A stretch of DNA of 64,000 nt from an uncultured Clostridium sp. (GTDB taxonomy: Bacteria > Bacillota > Clostridia > TANB77 > CAG-508), in contig CABVAF010000001.1 of the NCBI GenBank assembly GCA_902496295.1, forward strand, positions 124,001-188,000. The letters are read 5' to 3'. Shown one piece after another: positions 1 through 8,580 of the stretch (positions within the stretch are counted from its first letter, which is position 1; the number at the start of each line of letters is the position of its first letter). The notes beneath the pieces were generated by a model that saw nothing but the letters and a program-made list of their open reading frames with translations, searched no databases and was not told where the DNA came from. The position numbers and the translations under genes were made by a program.

Positions 1-2
1 GA

Positions 3-491
3 ACTTCAAACACTTTAGTAGAAGAATTTGTAAAAGGAGCAACAGAAACAGGTCATGAAATCGAAGTGATAGACATAGCAAAATCAAATATACATCCTTG
101 TCTAGGTTGCGAAGCCTGTGGAATGAATGGAAATTGTGTTCAAAAAGACGATGGAAATGAGATATTAAATAAAATTCTAAATTCAGATGCCATTGTTTTT
201 GCAACACCAGTATATTACTTCGGCATGAGTTCACAATTAAAAATGATAATAGACAGATTTTATGCAAGAAATGGAGCGATTACGAATAAACACTTAAAAG
301 CAGCACTTATCACAACTGCATGGAATAATGATAATGTTGTTATGAGTGCAATAGAAAAACATTTTGAAATTATATTTGATTATTTGAATTTTGAAAATAG
401 AGGAATGATATTAGCAAAAGGTTCTGGATATGTAGGAATGATGCCAGATGAATATTATAAACAAGCCTATGAATTAGGTAAAAATATATAA
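3..491 (+). CDS. NADPH-dependent FMN reductase / flavodoxin-family protein, 5' end outside window
   Basis: The reading frame is open from base 3, so the start codon lies upstream of the window. The visible part matches the flavodoxin-like fold of NADPH-dependent FMN reductases and iron-sulfur flavoproteins: a CLGCEACG cysteine cluster near the start, then ATPVYYFGMSSQLK, the loop that holds the flavin, and a conserved Asp-Arg-Phe after it. The missing N-terminus should carry the phosphate-binding GSPR-like loop. It probably reduces FMN or a small electron acceptor in the cytoplasm. It ends 12 bases before the amidohydrolase gene, so the two are probably cotranscribed. Substrate unknown. Confidence 0.8.
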   Translation, partial: TSNTLVEEFVKGATETGHEIEVIDIAKSNIHPCLGCEACGMNGNCVQKDDGNEILNKILNSDAIVFATPVYYFGMSSQLKMIIDRFYARNGAITNKHLKAALITTAWNNDNVVMSAIEKHFEIIFDYLNFENRGMILAKGSGYVGMMPDEYYKQAYELGKNI

Positions 492-503
492 GGAGTGAGG
501 ACA

Positions 504-1451
504 ATGACAATAGATTTTCATGCTCATCCAATACCTGAAAATTTTAAAATAGGATCAAAAGATATGGGAATAAATCCAATAGAAGATGATGGTTTTCCAC
601 TTCCTAATTGGAGTATAACAGAACATTTAGACTTTATGGAAAAAGCAAGGATAGACTATACTGTTTTATCTTTGCCATCTCCACATATTCATAATGGAGA
701 TAATGAGAAATCAAAAAAATATGCACGATTAATTAATGAAGAATTAAGTGATGTAGCAGATAAAAACAAAGATAAAATGGGATTTGTAGCTTGTTTACCA
801 CTCCCAGATATTGAAGCATCAATAGAAGAAATTAAATATAGTTTTGATGAATTAGGAGCATTAGGAGTAAAAGTTCCAACAAATTCAAATGGAGTATATT
901 TAGGAGATAAAAAATTAGATAAAGTATTCAAAGAGTTTGATAATAGAAAAGCATTAGTAATCATTCATCCAAATAGAGCAAGAAAAGTGCCAGACAATGT
1001 CATAACAAGTACAACAGCAGCACTATATGAATATCCAACAGATACAACAAGAGCAATACTAAACATGATTGCAAATAATACTATGGTAAAATTCCCTAAT
1101 ATAAAATTTATAATACCGCATACAGGTTCATTCTTGCCATATATGTTACAAAGATTTAAGGGTATATCAAATATACTAGCTTCAAAAGGTATGATGGAAA
1201 GTGTAAATGTAGAAGATAATGTAAAAAATTTATATTTTGACACAGCAGGAGATCCAGAGCCAATAGCACTTGATATGTTACTTATGATAACAGATGAAGA
1301 ACATATAGTTTTTGGAACAGACTATCCTCATTCTCCTGCTCCAGTAATATTAAATAAAAAAGAGCATTTTGAAAGAAATGAAAAATGGAAACCTATTATA
1401 AATAAAATTTATACTGAAAATGGGAAAAGACTTTTAAATATATCAGAATAG
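504..1451 (+). CDS. Amidohydrolase family metal-dependent hydrolase (ACMSD-like, TIM barrel)
   Basis: A complete protein of about 315 residues. It opens with DFHAHP, the HxH metal ligand pair of the amidohydrolase superfamily. It later has FIIPHTGS (metal-ligand His) and FGTDYPHSPAP near the C-terminus (catalytic Asp). This order fits the amidohydrolase-2 / aminocarboxymuconate-semialdehyde decarboxylase-like group, which hydrolyses or decarboxylates small cyclic or aromatic acids. I chose ATG 504 because AGGAG at 491-495 sits 8 bases upstream; the in-frame GTG at 495 overlaps that ribosome site. Probably cotranscribed with the preceding flavoprotein gene. Substrate cannot be told. Confidence 0.85.
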   Translation: MTIDFHAHPIPENFKIGSKDMGINPIEDDGFPLPNWSITEHLDFMEKARIDYTVLSLPSPHIHNGDNEKSKKYARLINEELSDVADKNKDKMGFVACLPLPDIEASIEEIKYSFDELGALGVKVPTNSNGVYLGDKKLDKVFKEFDNRKALVIIHPNRARKVPDNVITSTTAALYEYPTDTTRAILNMIANNTMVKFPNIKFIIPHTGSFLPYMLQRFKGISNILASKGMMESVNVEDNVKNLYFDTAGDPEPIALDMLLMITDEEHIVFGTDYPHSPAPVILNKKEHFERNEKWKPIINKIYTENGKRLLNISE

Positions 1452-1518
1452 TATTGTTTTAGCTATGCTAATTGATAGAACTAGCAGTTAGCACTAAATA
1501 AACATCCCCTTTTATTTT

Positions 1519-1569
1519 AAAGAAAATTATTTTGCAATGTTAGTTTAATGTAGAATAATTTTCTTTTTT
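1519..1569 (+). terminator. Rho-independent terminator after the amidohydrolase gene
   Basis: An AT-rich stem pairs AAGAAAATTATT with AATAATTTTCTT and is followed by a run of T. It lies 70 bases after the amidohydrolase stop and before the next small gene. Confidence 0.6.
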
Positions 1570-1621
1570 GTGGTATTATATAGCAAAATAGTAATTTTTT
1601 GTTGAGATAGGAGGTGGGAGA

Positions 1622-1777
1622 ATGTATAAAACAGTTGTTATAGAATATTCACCAAAAGCAGATGATATGGCACAAAAAATAGAAGAAAAAGCAAATGAAA
1701 TGTTACAGGAAGGTTATGAGTTAATTACTATGTCAATTACAGGAACAGCAAAAGCAATTCTAATATTTAAAAAGTAA
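1622..1777 (+). CDS. Small DUF4177-like protein, 51 aa
   Basis: A 51-codon gene with a strong ribosome site (AGGAGGTGG at 1610-1618). The start MYKTVVIEYSPK, a central helix and a C-terminal EGYELITMS strand resemble the DUF4177 family, short alpha/beta proteins often found on phages and in Firmicutes; the resemblance is by eye. It is followed 30 bases later by a dead dUTPase gene, another phage-type function, so the pair may be leftovers of a phage or plasmid. Function unknown. Confidence 0.6.
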   Translation: MYKTVVIEYSPKADDMAQKIEEKANEMLQEGYELITMSITGTAKAILIFKK

Positions 1778-1807
1778 CAACAACTTACAATTTATAGGGA
1801 GATTTAT

Positions 1808-2120
1808 ATGAGAGATTTTGAAAAAATAAGCTTTAAACAATTTTAAAAAGACATTAAAGATGATATAAAATTATATAATGAATACTTATTGCCAAAAAGA
1901 GATTCAGTATATACAGCAGGTTATGACATTTATCTCTTTTAGAAGAGTTAACTATAAAACCAGGAGAAAGAAAAAAAGTGCCAACTGGTATAAAAAGTTA
2001 TTTTGATAAAAAAGAAGTACTGTTACTTGTAGTTAGAAGCAGTATATGAAGTACTTAACTACCAAAAGTGATAAAAGCATAAATATTCAAAGAAAAAGTG
2101 ATTATTAAATCTAAACAATA
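1808..2120 (+). pseudogene. Degenerate dUTP diphosphatase (dUTPase)
   Basis: Translation across frames gives recognisable trimeric dUTPase pieces: LPKRDSVYTAGYDIY (motif 1, with the AGYD core), then after a frame change EELTIKPGERKKVPTG, then LLLVVRSS followed by stops where motif 2 (RSSxG) belongs. There is an early in-frame stop after MRDFEKISFKQF and several more downstream, so no active enzyme can be made. The active family converts dUTP to dUMP. The gene still has an ATG at 1808 behind a weak ribosome site. Confidence 0.75.
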
Positions 2121-2278
2121 ACTTACAAGTTCTGAAGAAATTATTATGAAAAATGAAAACATTTAAAACAAAATAGATAATTGCATGAAATAATTAGAAA
2201 AAAATTAAACTCTACTTCTAGTTCGTGTAAAAAAATCCTTTACATTGTAAAATTAGTGTGAAAGGAGATGTATAAAAT

Positions 2279-3442
2279 ATGAATCAAGAAAAAATAGGCA
2301 AATTTATCGCAGAAAATAGAAAATTAAAAAAGATGACACAAGCCCAACTTGCTGAAAAATTAGGTGTGTCAGATCGCTCTGTATCAAAATGGGAAAATGG
2401 AAGATGTATGCCAGATTTATCATTATTTGAACCACTATGTACAGAATTAGGAATTACAATAAATGAGTTATTAAGTGGTGAAAAAATAAAACAAGAAGAA
2501 TATAAACAAGTATTGGAAAAGAATATTGTAAATGCTATTGATTATTCAAAAAAAGCGATAGAAAAAGAAAAAGCAAAAATATCATATATTATAATGATTA
2601 CAGGTATATTGATAAGTTTAAGTGCATTTATAATATTTAGTCCAGAAAGTAGTTGGAGTTCGATTTATTCTATTATAGGAATATTGATTTTTATAATAGG
2701 AGTATTTAAAGAACTAAAAATAAAAAATAAAATAAAGAAAATAGGAATTTGTATTTTAGTTTTTGTTGTTATTTTTTCCTTATTTTATATTATAGATTTT
2801 GCTAGTGTAATGTCTTTCCATAGGCCACCAATATACCGTTATATAACTGCAATAGAGTGGAAAGAATCAAAAATAATAACCTATAAAAGTTTATTTTATA
2901 ATGTATATAGAATAAATGCAGACACACAAAATGAGTATTATGTAATAGATACTAAAAAAGAATATAATTCAGATACAATTCCAATTACTCCATTTAATAG
3001 AGATAAAAGCGGAATTAATAACATTATAAATTATGAGAATAAATATATTGGAAATAATAGTAATATAGGTAATTTGCTTTCTAATTTACCTTTATCAGAA
3101 TATGGCTATACTTTTGAAATAGACAGTAAAAATTGTGGTTTAACAATAAATTATAATACAACAGACTGGTATTATAATGAAAATCAATATATCAACAAGG
3201 CTCTAATTTATAATTCTATATCAATTTTTATGTTAATTGATAATTCAAATTATATCACATTTAATTTTAGTGGTAGAACTTATAAAGTTGAAAAATCTGT
3301 AATACAAAAGAACTATCCAAACTATTTTGATGTTTTATCAGATAATAAAATAGACAAAGATAAATTCAACGAATATGTAGAAAATAAAATGAATGATAAC
3401 ACATTTATAGAAAGAGTATTTGGCAAATGTTTTAACTCATAA
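2279..3442 (+). CDS. XRE-family transcriptional regulator with membrane-spanning C-terminal half
   Basis: Residues 1-65 form a Cro/C1-type helix-turn-helix: MTQAQLAEKLGVSDRSVSKWENG is visible in overlapping pieces, followed by MPDLSLFEPLCTELGI. Two or three hydrophobic segments follow (about 100-120, 125-145 and 155-175), then a roughly 200-residue polar domain I do not recognise, probably outside the membrane. Membrane-anchored XRE proteins of this layout are common in clostridia and are thought to couple a surface signal to transcription. Start supported by AAAGGAG upstream. A strong terminator follows. Target genes are not evident. Confidence 0.75.
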   Translation: MNQEKIGKFIAENRKLKKMTQAQLAEKLGVSDRSVSKWENGRCMPDLSLFEPLCTELGITINELLSGEKIKQEEYKQVLEKNIVNAIDYSKKAIEKEKAKISYIIMITGILISLSAFIIFSPESSWSSIYSIIGILIFIIGVFKELKIKNKIKKIGICILVFVVIFSLFYIIDFASVMSFHRPPIYRYITAIEWKESKIITYKSLFYNVYRINADTQNEYYVIDTKKEYNSDTIPITPFNRDKSGINNIINYENKYIGNNSNIGNLLSNLPLSEYGYTFEIDSKNCGLTINYNTTDWYYNENQYINKALIYNSISIFMLIDNSNYITFNFSGRTYKVEKSVIQKNYPNYFDVLSDNKIDKDKFNEYVENKMNDNTFIERVFGKCFNS

Positions 3443-3515
3443 TGAAAAATTAGTATGACTTTATATATTATAAAATTTTAAGATAATGTGAAAGAAAATG
3501 TGGAAAATTAAATTT

Positions 3516-3555
3516 AAAATTACTTTATACGAAAGTATAGAGTAATTTTTCTTTT
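3516..3555 (+). terminator. Rho-independent terminator
   Basis: A long stem, AAAATTACTTTATAC against GTATAGAGTAATTTT with a GAAA tetraloop, is followed by TTTTTCTTTTT. It ends the XRE gene. Confidence 0.85.
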
Positions 3556-3636
3556 TATGATATTATGATAAAAAGAAATATGGAATATTGAGTAAATTAG
3601 AAAAGATAATTATGTTTTTTAATGAAAGGAAAAACG

Positions 3637-4493
3637 GTGTTATTTATGAAAAGAAAATCTTTGATGACATTAATAATAGTAGTATTACTTGTATTGCTTA
3701 TATTACTAGGATACTATATTTTTATTTCTCTTAACTATATACCTGAAGCGGAAGCAACAATAAAAGCAATTGTTGTAAAAGTCAATGAAAATAATTTGCT
3801 AGCAATGGGGATAGAAAATGGAAATGAATTATATAGTATAGGACTTGAAAATGCTAAAGATATTGAATTTAAAAAGGAACAAGAAATAATAGTATATTTT
3901 AATGGAGAGATAATGACAAGTTATCCTGCGCAACTAGGAGGTATTAGCAAAATTGAAGTTATAAAAGAAAAAAGTGATGTGAACATACCAGATAATATAA
4001 TAAGATTTTGTTACAACTCCAAAGATAAAGTAAATGTTATAATAAATGAATTTACAAATAGTGGAATAACCTTAACTATAATGGATAAAAACGAGTTACC
4101 GTATCATTATGCACATAGCTATATAATCAACAAGAAAGTAAAAAATGAAAACTATACTGGTATTGGACAAAAAATAGGTGAAGATACTGAAAATTCTACA
4201 TCTGGATTTACTCGGAACAGGAGTAGAATATATTTGGAAAGAAGAAGATAAAATTTCTAACATTTTAAGCAAAGACACAGAAGAAACATTAATCTATAAT
4301 TTACCTAGTATAACTGAAGAAGAAAACTATTCAGTAATTGGAAGAAAATTTGATTGGACTAAATTATATGGAAAATTAGAAGAACGGAGAATACGAATTT
4401 ATAATGGCAGATGATAATTCATCTATACTAAAAGTATCATTTAGAATAAATATAGATGGAAAAGTATCATATGACGAACCTATTTTGGAATAA
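3637..4493 (+). pseudogene. Membrane-anchored protein of unknown function, split over three frames at two CGG codons
   Basis: The protein starts with a short basic stretch and one hydrophobic helix (about residues 8-28), followed by an extracytoplasmic domain I cannot name. The first frame runs to CGG at 4213-4215. Sense continues one base later (GGA at 4214: GTGVEYIWKEEDK) until an in-frame CGG at 4385-4387, where it again continues one base later (GGEYEFIMADDN) to TAA 4491-4493. Removing one C at each place gives a single protein of about 285 residues. GTG 3637 (6 bases after AAGGA) and ATG 3646 are both possible starts. It may be a pseudogene, a product of sequence errors, or recoded; see findings. 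Confidence 0.6.
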
Positions 4494-4588
4494 TGAAGTA
4501 AGTGATAAAATTACTATAAGAACTTCTAATACTATAAAAAAGGTATTAGAAATATGTAAAAATAAATAGTAATTTGTGGGAGGAAAAA

Positions 4589-5089
4589 TTGAAATTAAGA
4601 AAGTATTGTAATGAAGATGCATCTTATATATTAAAATGGATTAATAATGAAAAAGAATTTCGCATGTGGTCAGCAGATAGATATAAAGAATATCCAATTA
4701 CAGAAAATGATATTAATAATAATTATGATGAATGTTCTAAGTTAGGCAATTTTTACCCGAGAACATTAATAGATGACAATAATAATATAATAGGACATTT
4801 AATTTTAAGAAATCCAAATGAAGATTTTTCTATAATTAGATTAGGCTTTATAATAGTTGATAGTAAAATCAGAGGAATGGGCTACGGAAAAGCCTTAATA
4901 AGAGAAGCTATTGAATATGCAAAAAACAAATTAAATGCTAGTGAAATTAATTTAGGAGTTTTTACTAATAATATAAACGCATATAATTGTTATAAATCAT
5001 GTGGTTTCAAAGAAATAAAAATTGAAAAGAATGCATATAAATTCAAAAATGAAAATTGGGATTGTGCAGAAATGACTTTAAAAGATTAG
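4589..5089 (+). CDS. GNAT-family N-acetyltransferase (RimJ/RimL-like)
   Basis: About 166 residues. The N-terminus MKLRKYCNEDASYILKWINN is typical of RimL-type GNAT enzymes. The acetyl-CoA loop is seen as SKIRGMGYGKALIREA (R/Q-x-x-G-x-G/A pattern), and the terminal NINAYNCYKSCGFKE is the usual final motif. It transfers an acetyl group from acetyl-CoA to an unknown amine. I chose TTG 4589 because GGGAGG lies 5 bases before it; the TTG at 4574 has no ribosome site and overlaps it. Confidence 0.8.
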   Translation: MKLRKYCNEDASYILKWINNEKEFRMWSADRYKEYPITENDINNNYDECSKLGNFYPRTLIDDNNNIIGHLILRNPNEDFSIIRLGFIIVDSKIRGMGYGKALIREAIEYAKNKLNASEINLGVFTNNINAYNCYKSCGFKEIKIEKNAYKFKNENWDCAEMTLKD

Positions 5090-5213
5090 CAACAAATTAC
5101 AATTTTATAGGCTGATAAAATAGTAATTTATATTAGTTGTAACTTATTTTTTGGTATGTTATAATCGAAATACATTAAAACATAACTGCTTATAATGAAA
5201 AGGAGATAATAGT

Positions 5214-5594
5214 ATGATAGTATCAAAAATTTATGAAACAAAAGAAGGAGATTTAACAGCAGTTGTCTTTGAAGATGGACAATGCACTAATTTTATTTAT
5301 GAGCCTGAACTAGTTGCTATGGACGAAGGCTTACTTGGAGATGCTAAATATGGTTTCCCTGATGCACTTTCTTATGAAAATGACATTTCTGAGGGACACT
5401 CATTAGAAGAAATGGTAAAGCTTCAAGAGAAAGAAAGCAAACTAGTTGCAGAAGTAGGAGAACAAATAGTTATATATCCTCAACGTATGAACTCAAATAC
5501 TCAAGAGATTTTTGAAATTGAAATTGGAGAAGAACTTTGGAATGAAATATTACAAAACGCAAGTGATGACAGAGGAATCCAAATAAATATTTAA
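5214..5594 (+). CDS. Hypothetical protein, 126 aa
   Basis: A complete small acidic soluble protein starting MIVSKIYETKEGD, with AAAGGAGA 6 bases before ATG. No signal peptide, membrane helix or known motif is seen. An Asp/Glu-rich C-terminal half ends in DDRGIQINI. It is preceded by an intergenic region with a weak hairpin and followed by broken gene fragments. I do not recognise the family. Confidence 0.6.
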   Translation: MIVSKIYETKEGDLTAVVFEDGQCTNFIYEPELVAMDEGLLGDAKYGFPDALSYENDISEGHSLEEMVKLQEKESKLVAEVGEQIVIYPQRMNSNTQEIFEIEIGEELWNEILQNASDDRGIQINI

Positions 5595-5600
5595 GTTTCT

Positions 5601-5702
5601 GAAAATAATTGTAAAATCGATGCAATATGGATTGATATAAATAAATTTGAAAATAAAGAATTAAAGTTATATCCTGAGAAAACATTTACATATTTATCAT
5701 AG
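5601..5702 (+). pseudogene. C-terminal gene fragment, possibly of a NUDIX-type hydrolase
   Basis: An open stretch of 33 codons without a start ends in TAG 5700-5702. It reads IDAIWIDINKFENKELKLYP, like the tail of NUDIX proteins after the catalytic box. No catalytic box is present. About 45 bases further on, a good ribosome site (AGGAGG) and ATG 5748 lead to a stop after four codons, so this interval looks like decayed genes. The family guess is weak. Confidence 0.3.
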
Positions 5703-5836
5703 TGACAGATATGTAAAGACGCTAATTATTGTTAGGAGGTATTTAAAATGTTTGAAAAATAAAGATTAATAGAAGTCATCTTTTAAGTTTGAGATATAAT
5801 TAAATTACGGGCTATAAAGGAGATAGTAGTTACTTT

Positions 5837-6265
5837 ATGATAAGAAGATTAGAAAAAGAAGATATAGACAATGTAATGCAAATTTGGATAGAGGAAAACA
5901 TAAAAGCACACAATTTTATCAAAAAAGAATATTGGGAAAATAATTATGTCCATGTAAAAAAGACAATTCCAGCAGCAGAGATATACGTTTATGTTATACA
6001 AGAAAAGATTGTAGGATTTATTGGATTAAACAAAAATTATATAGAAGGAATCTTTGTTGACCAAAATAATCAGGGGAAAGGAATAGGGACTTCATTATTA
6101 AATAAAGCAAAAGAAAATAGGAGCAATTTAAAATTACATGTATATCAAAAAAATATGAATGCTATTAATTTTTATAAGAAAAACGAATTTACAGTAATAG
6201 AGGGAAGTGTAAATAACGATACGAAAGAAGCAGAATATGTTATGACTTGGAACAGGGAACATTGA
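5837..6265 (+). CDS. GNAT-family N-acetyltransferase
   Basis: 142 residues with a complete GNAT layout: MIRRLEKEDIDNVMQIW at the N-terminus, beta strands ending in IEGIFVDQNNQGKGIG (acetyl-CoA pyrophosphate loop QGKGIG), and a final NAINFYKKNEF motif. Acetyl acceptor unknown. GGAGAT lies 13 bases before the ATG, which is long but the only candidate. Two acetyltransferases within 1.7 kb of decayed DNA suggest a cargo-type region. Confidence 0.8.
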   Translation: MIRRLEKEDIDNVMQIWIEENIKAHNFIKKEYWENNYVHVKKTIPAAEIYVYVIQEKIVGFIGLNKNYIEGIFVDQNNQGKGIGTSLLNKAKENRSNLKLHVYQKNMNAINFYKKNEFTVIEGSVNNDTKEAEYVMTWNREH

Positions 6266-6373
6266 ATCAATTAGAAGTTCCATTAGAAAATGAAGGACTG
6301 CCAGAAGATATGAAAAATGCAGTTACACAAATGGTATATTCCTACATATGAAAATGTAGAAATAAGTATAAAA

Positions 6374-6407
6374 AAGATTAACTTTAAAAGTTAGTCTTTT
6401 TTTATTG
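6374..6407 (+). terminator. Rho-independent terminator before the GntR operon
   Basis: GATTAAC pairs with GTTAGTC (one G-U pair) around a small AT loop and is followed by seven T. It isolates the GntR-ABC operon from the acetyltransferase region. Confidence 0.7.
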
Positions 6408-6425
6408 AAAAAAATTTTTTATATA

Positions 6426-6472
6426 TTGACATATGGTTATATCTGTTATAATATAAATATAACAGATATAAC
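6426..6472 (+). promoter_or_regulatory. Promoter with a perfect 15-bp inverted repeat, likely GntR/YtrA-type operator
   Basis: TTGACA at 6426-6431 is followed by TATAAT at 6447-6452. A perfect inverted repeat covers the -10 region: GTTATATCTGTTATA at 6436-6450 and its exact complement at 6458-6472, seven bases apart. Its position over the promoter of a regulator gene fits autoregulation by the GntR-family protein encoded directly downstream. The promoter spacer is short (15 bases), which may keep basal expression low. Confidence 0.75.
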
Positions 6473-6534
6473 AGCAAAACAAAATTTTAAATTTTTTTAT
6501 TACATATGTGCTTAGGAAAGGGAGGAGATGCAGT

Positions 6535-6912
6535 ATGAACATTATCATTAGTAATAATAGTGGAGTACCTATTTTTGAACAAATAGAAGATGCAATAAAA
6601 CAAGCTATATTTTCCAATGAATTGAGAGAAGAAGATATGTTACCTTCAGTAAGAAGTTTAGCAAACGACCTAAAAATTAGTTTCCTGACTGTAAAGAGAG
6701 CATATGATGATTTGGAACAGGCAGGATTTATCAAGACAATTCAAGGAAAAGGAAGTTTTGTTGCTCCTAAGAATTTGGAATTAATAAAAGAGGAAAAACT
6801 AAAAGAAATTCAAGACTACATTCAAAAAATTTATAATATATCAAAAATAGCCAATATTTCTGAGGGAGAAATAAAAGAATTATTCAAGATTATATTTGAG
6901 GAGGATTTTTAA
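6535..6912 (+). CDS. GntR-family regulator, YtrA subfamily
   Basis: 125 residues. A winged-helix domain fills residues 10-75: GVPIFEQIEDAIKQAIFS, MLPSVRSLANDLKISFLTVK, then RAYDDLEQAGFI and QGKGSFVAP, all standard GntR signatures. The effector domain is only a short helical tail, as in YtrA-type regulators of ABC exporters. I chose ATG 6535 (GGGAGGAG just upstream) over the earlier in-frame ATG at 6508. It sits directly before an ABC ATPase and permease and probably represses all three through the inverted repeat upstream, with release by a cell-envelope-active compound. Confidence 0.88.
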   Translation: MNIIISNNSGVPIFEQIEDAIKQAIFSNELREEDMLPSVRSLANDLKISFLTVKRAYDDLEQAGFIKTIQGKGSFVAPKNLELIKEEKLKEIQDYIQKIYNISKIANISEGEIKELFKIIFEEDF

Positions 6913-6913
6913 T

Positions 6914-7780
6914 ATGAAAAATAATATTGAATTACAGAATGTTTCAAAAAAATATAAGGACTTTGAACTAAAAAATGTAAGTTTTAATGTCCCGGAAGGC
7001 TGTGTAGTAGGTTTAATAGGTGAAAATGGAGCAGGAAAAAGTACTACTATAAAATCTATATTAAATATTACTAAATGTAATGGGAACATTAATATTTTTG
7101 GAGAAAATCATATAAAAAACGAGAAAAAATTAAAAGAAGATATTGGTGTTGTGTTAGATGATAGTTTTTTATCAGACTATTTAACGGCAAAGCGTGTTAA
7201 TTCCATAATGAAAGATGTTTATAAAACTTGGGATGAAAATAAGTATATGAATTTGCTTAAGCAATTTAATTTACCAATCGACAAACTAATAAAAGACTTT
7301 TCAAGTGGAATGAAAATGAAATTAAAAATTGCGGTGGCAATATCTCATAATCCAAAACTTCTAATATTAGATGAACCAACAAGCGGACTCGATCCAGTTG
7401 TAAGAAACGAAATTTTAGATATTTTCAGAAGGTATATAGAAGAAGATGAAACAAGGTCAATATTATTGTCAACCCATATAACAACAGATTTAGAACATAT
7501 ATCAGACTATATAGTATTAATTAAAAATGGTAGAATTATTTTTAATCTACCAACAGATGAATTGCTAGAGAACTATGGAATTATAAAATGCAGCAAAGAA
7601 GATTTTAATAGATTAGATGAAAAAGACTATGTTCAATATCAAAAAGGAAAATATCAATATGAGGTATTAACCAATGATAAAAGCAATATAAAGCGAAAAT
7701 ATAATATAACAACAATTGATAAACCATCTATTGAAGATATAATGTTATTTTATATTAAAGGGGAAAAGCTTCAAAGATAA
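6914..7780 (+). CDS. ABC transporter ATP-binding protein (YtrB-like)
   Basis: About 288 residues with all ATPase motifs: Walker A GENGAGKSTT, signature FSSGMKMKLKIA, Walker B LLILDEPTSGLDP and switch His in LLSTHIT. It pairs with the following membrane protein to form an exporter for a peptide, antibiotic or lipid-like molecule. ATG 6914 has GAGGA 9 bases upstream inside the end of the GntR gene (stop 6912), so translation is coupled. The C-terminal 70 residues are a regulatory extension typical of this group. Confidence 0.88.
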   Translation: MKNNIELQNVSKKYKDFELKNVSFNVPEGCVVGLIGENGAGKSTTIKSILNITKCNGNINIFGENHIKNEKKLKEDIGVVLDDSFLSDYLTAKRVNSIMKDVYKTWDENKYMNLLKQFNLPIDKLIKDFSSGMKMKLKIAVAISHNPKLLILDEPTSGLDPVVRNEILDIFRRYIEEDETRSILLSTHITTDLEHISDYIVLIKNGRIIFNLPTDELLENYGIIKCSKEDFNRLDEKDYVQYQKGKYQYEVLTNDKSNIKRKYNITTIDKPSIEDIMLFYIKGEKLQR

Positions 7781-7825
7781 TCAGATTTAGGACAAATTTA
7801 TATTTTAAGAAAGGAATGTGAAAAT

Positions 7826-8500
7826 ATGTTAAAAGGATTATTAAAAAAAGATTTATATAATTTATATAGTTATAAAGCATCATTAATTATTATTCTATTA
7901 TTTTGTGGGATTGCAATTATTGGTACGGGGCAGATAAATTTTGGACCAATTATGGTATGTGTCATTTTAGGAATGATTTCTCTTGCAACATTTAGTTATG
8001 ATGAATTAGCAAAGACAAATAAATATTTATTAACTCTACCAACTAATAGAAAGGAGATAGTAACAGAAAAATATATTTTAGCAATAGGGGCAACTATATT
8101 AGGTGGAGCATTAGGAATTACATTAACAATTATTGCTTCAAATGTTTTAAATTATTTTAGACCAGATAATTTAATAAATATAGATTATGAAAGTCTAATT
8201 ACAACAACAATAGGTGGAATGTGGGGTGTTTCATTAATACAAGCAATACAAATTCCAAGCATTTATAAATGGGGACCAGAAAAAGGTAGAATCCAAATGT
8301 TTGTATTATTCTTTATTATAATAGTAGCAGTTGCAGGAATAGGTTTTCTAATTGCAAAAACAAATTTTAATATTAATATGGAAGTACTAAAAAATTTTTT
8401 CAACCAGTTCGGACTACTATTACTTGTTTTTCTTATGATAATTATGTATTATATATCTTATAAAGTGTCATATAAAATATATAAAAATAAAGAAGAATAG
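7826..8500 (+). CDS. ABC-2 type permease, membrane partner of the preceding ATPase
   Basis: 224 residues with about six hydrophobic helices (near 18-50, 90-108, 130-145, 155-180 and 190-215). The N-terminus MLKGLLKKDLYNLYSYK is typical of ABC-2 permeases from GntR/YtrA operons. TLPTNRKEIV between helices 2 and 3 is the coupling loop seen in these proteins. It follows the ATPase by 45 bases with its own AAAGGA site. Substrate not deducible. Confidence 0.82.
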   Translation: MLKGLLKKDLYNLYSYKASLIIILLFCGIAIIGTGQINFGPIMVCVILGMISLATFSYDELAKTNKYLLTLPTNRKEIVTEKYILAIGATILGGALGITLTIIASNVLNYFRPDNLINIDYESLITTTIGGMWGVSLIQAIQIPSIYKWGPEKGRIQMFVLFFIIIVAVAGIGFLIAKTNFNINMEVLKNFFNQFGLLLLVFLMIIMYYISYKVSYKIYKNKEE

Positions 8501-8580
8501 GTAAAGACATAAAGAACCACAAAAAGTAATCAGTAAATAACAAAAATTATTATAAAAAAACAATATAAGGGGGAAATAAA

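Noticed and set aside
4471..4569. 32-codon frame MTNLFWNNEVSDKITIRTSN ending TAG
   Set aside because: It overlaps the end of the split anchored-protein gene, has no ribosome site and matches nothing I know; it may be a leftover tail, but I cannot support it as a gene.
5748..5762. Good ribosome site AGGAGG with ATG 5748
   Set aside because: The frame stops after four codons (MFEK), so it is only a relic of a lost gene.
6266..6360. Open stretch reading LEVPLENEGLPEDMKNAVTQM after the GNAT gene
   Set aside because: No start codon or ribosome site and a quick stop; too short to assign to a family.
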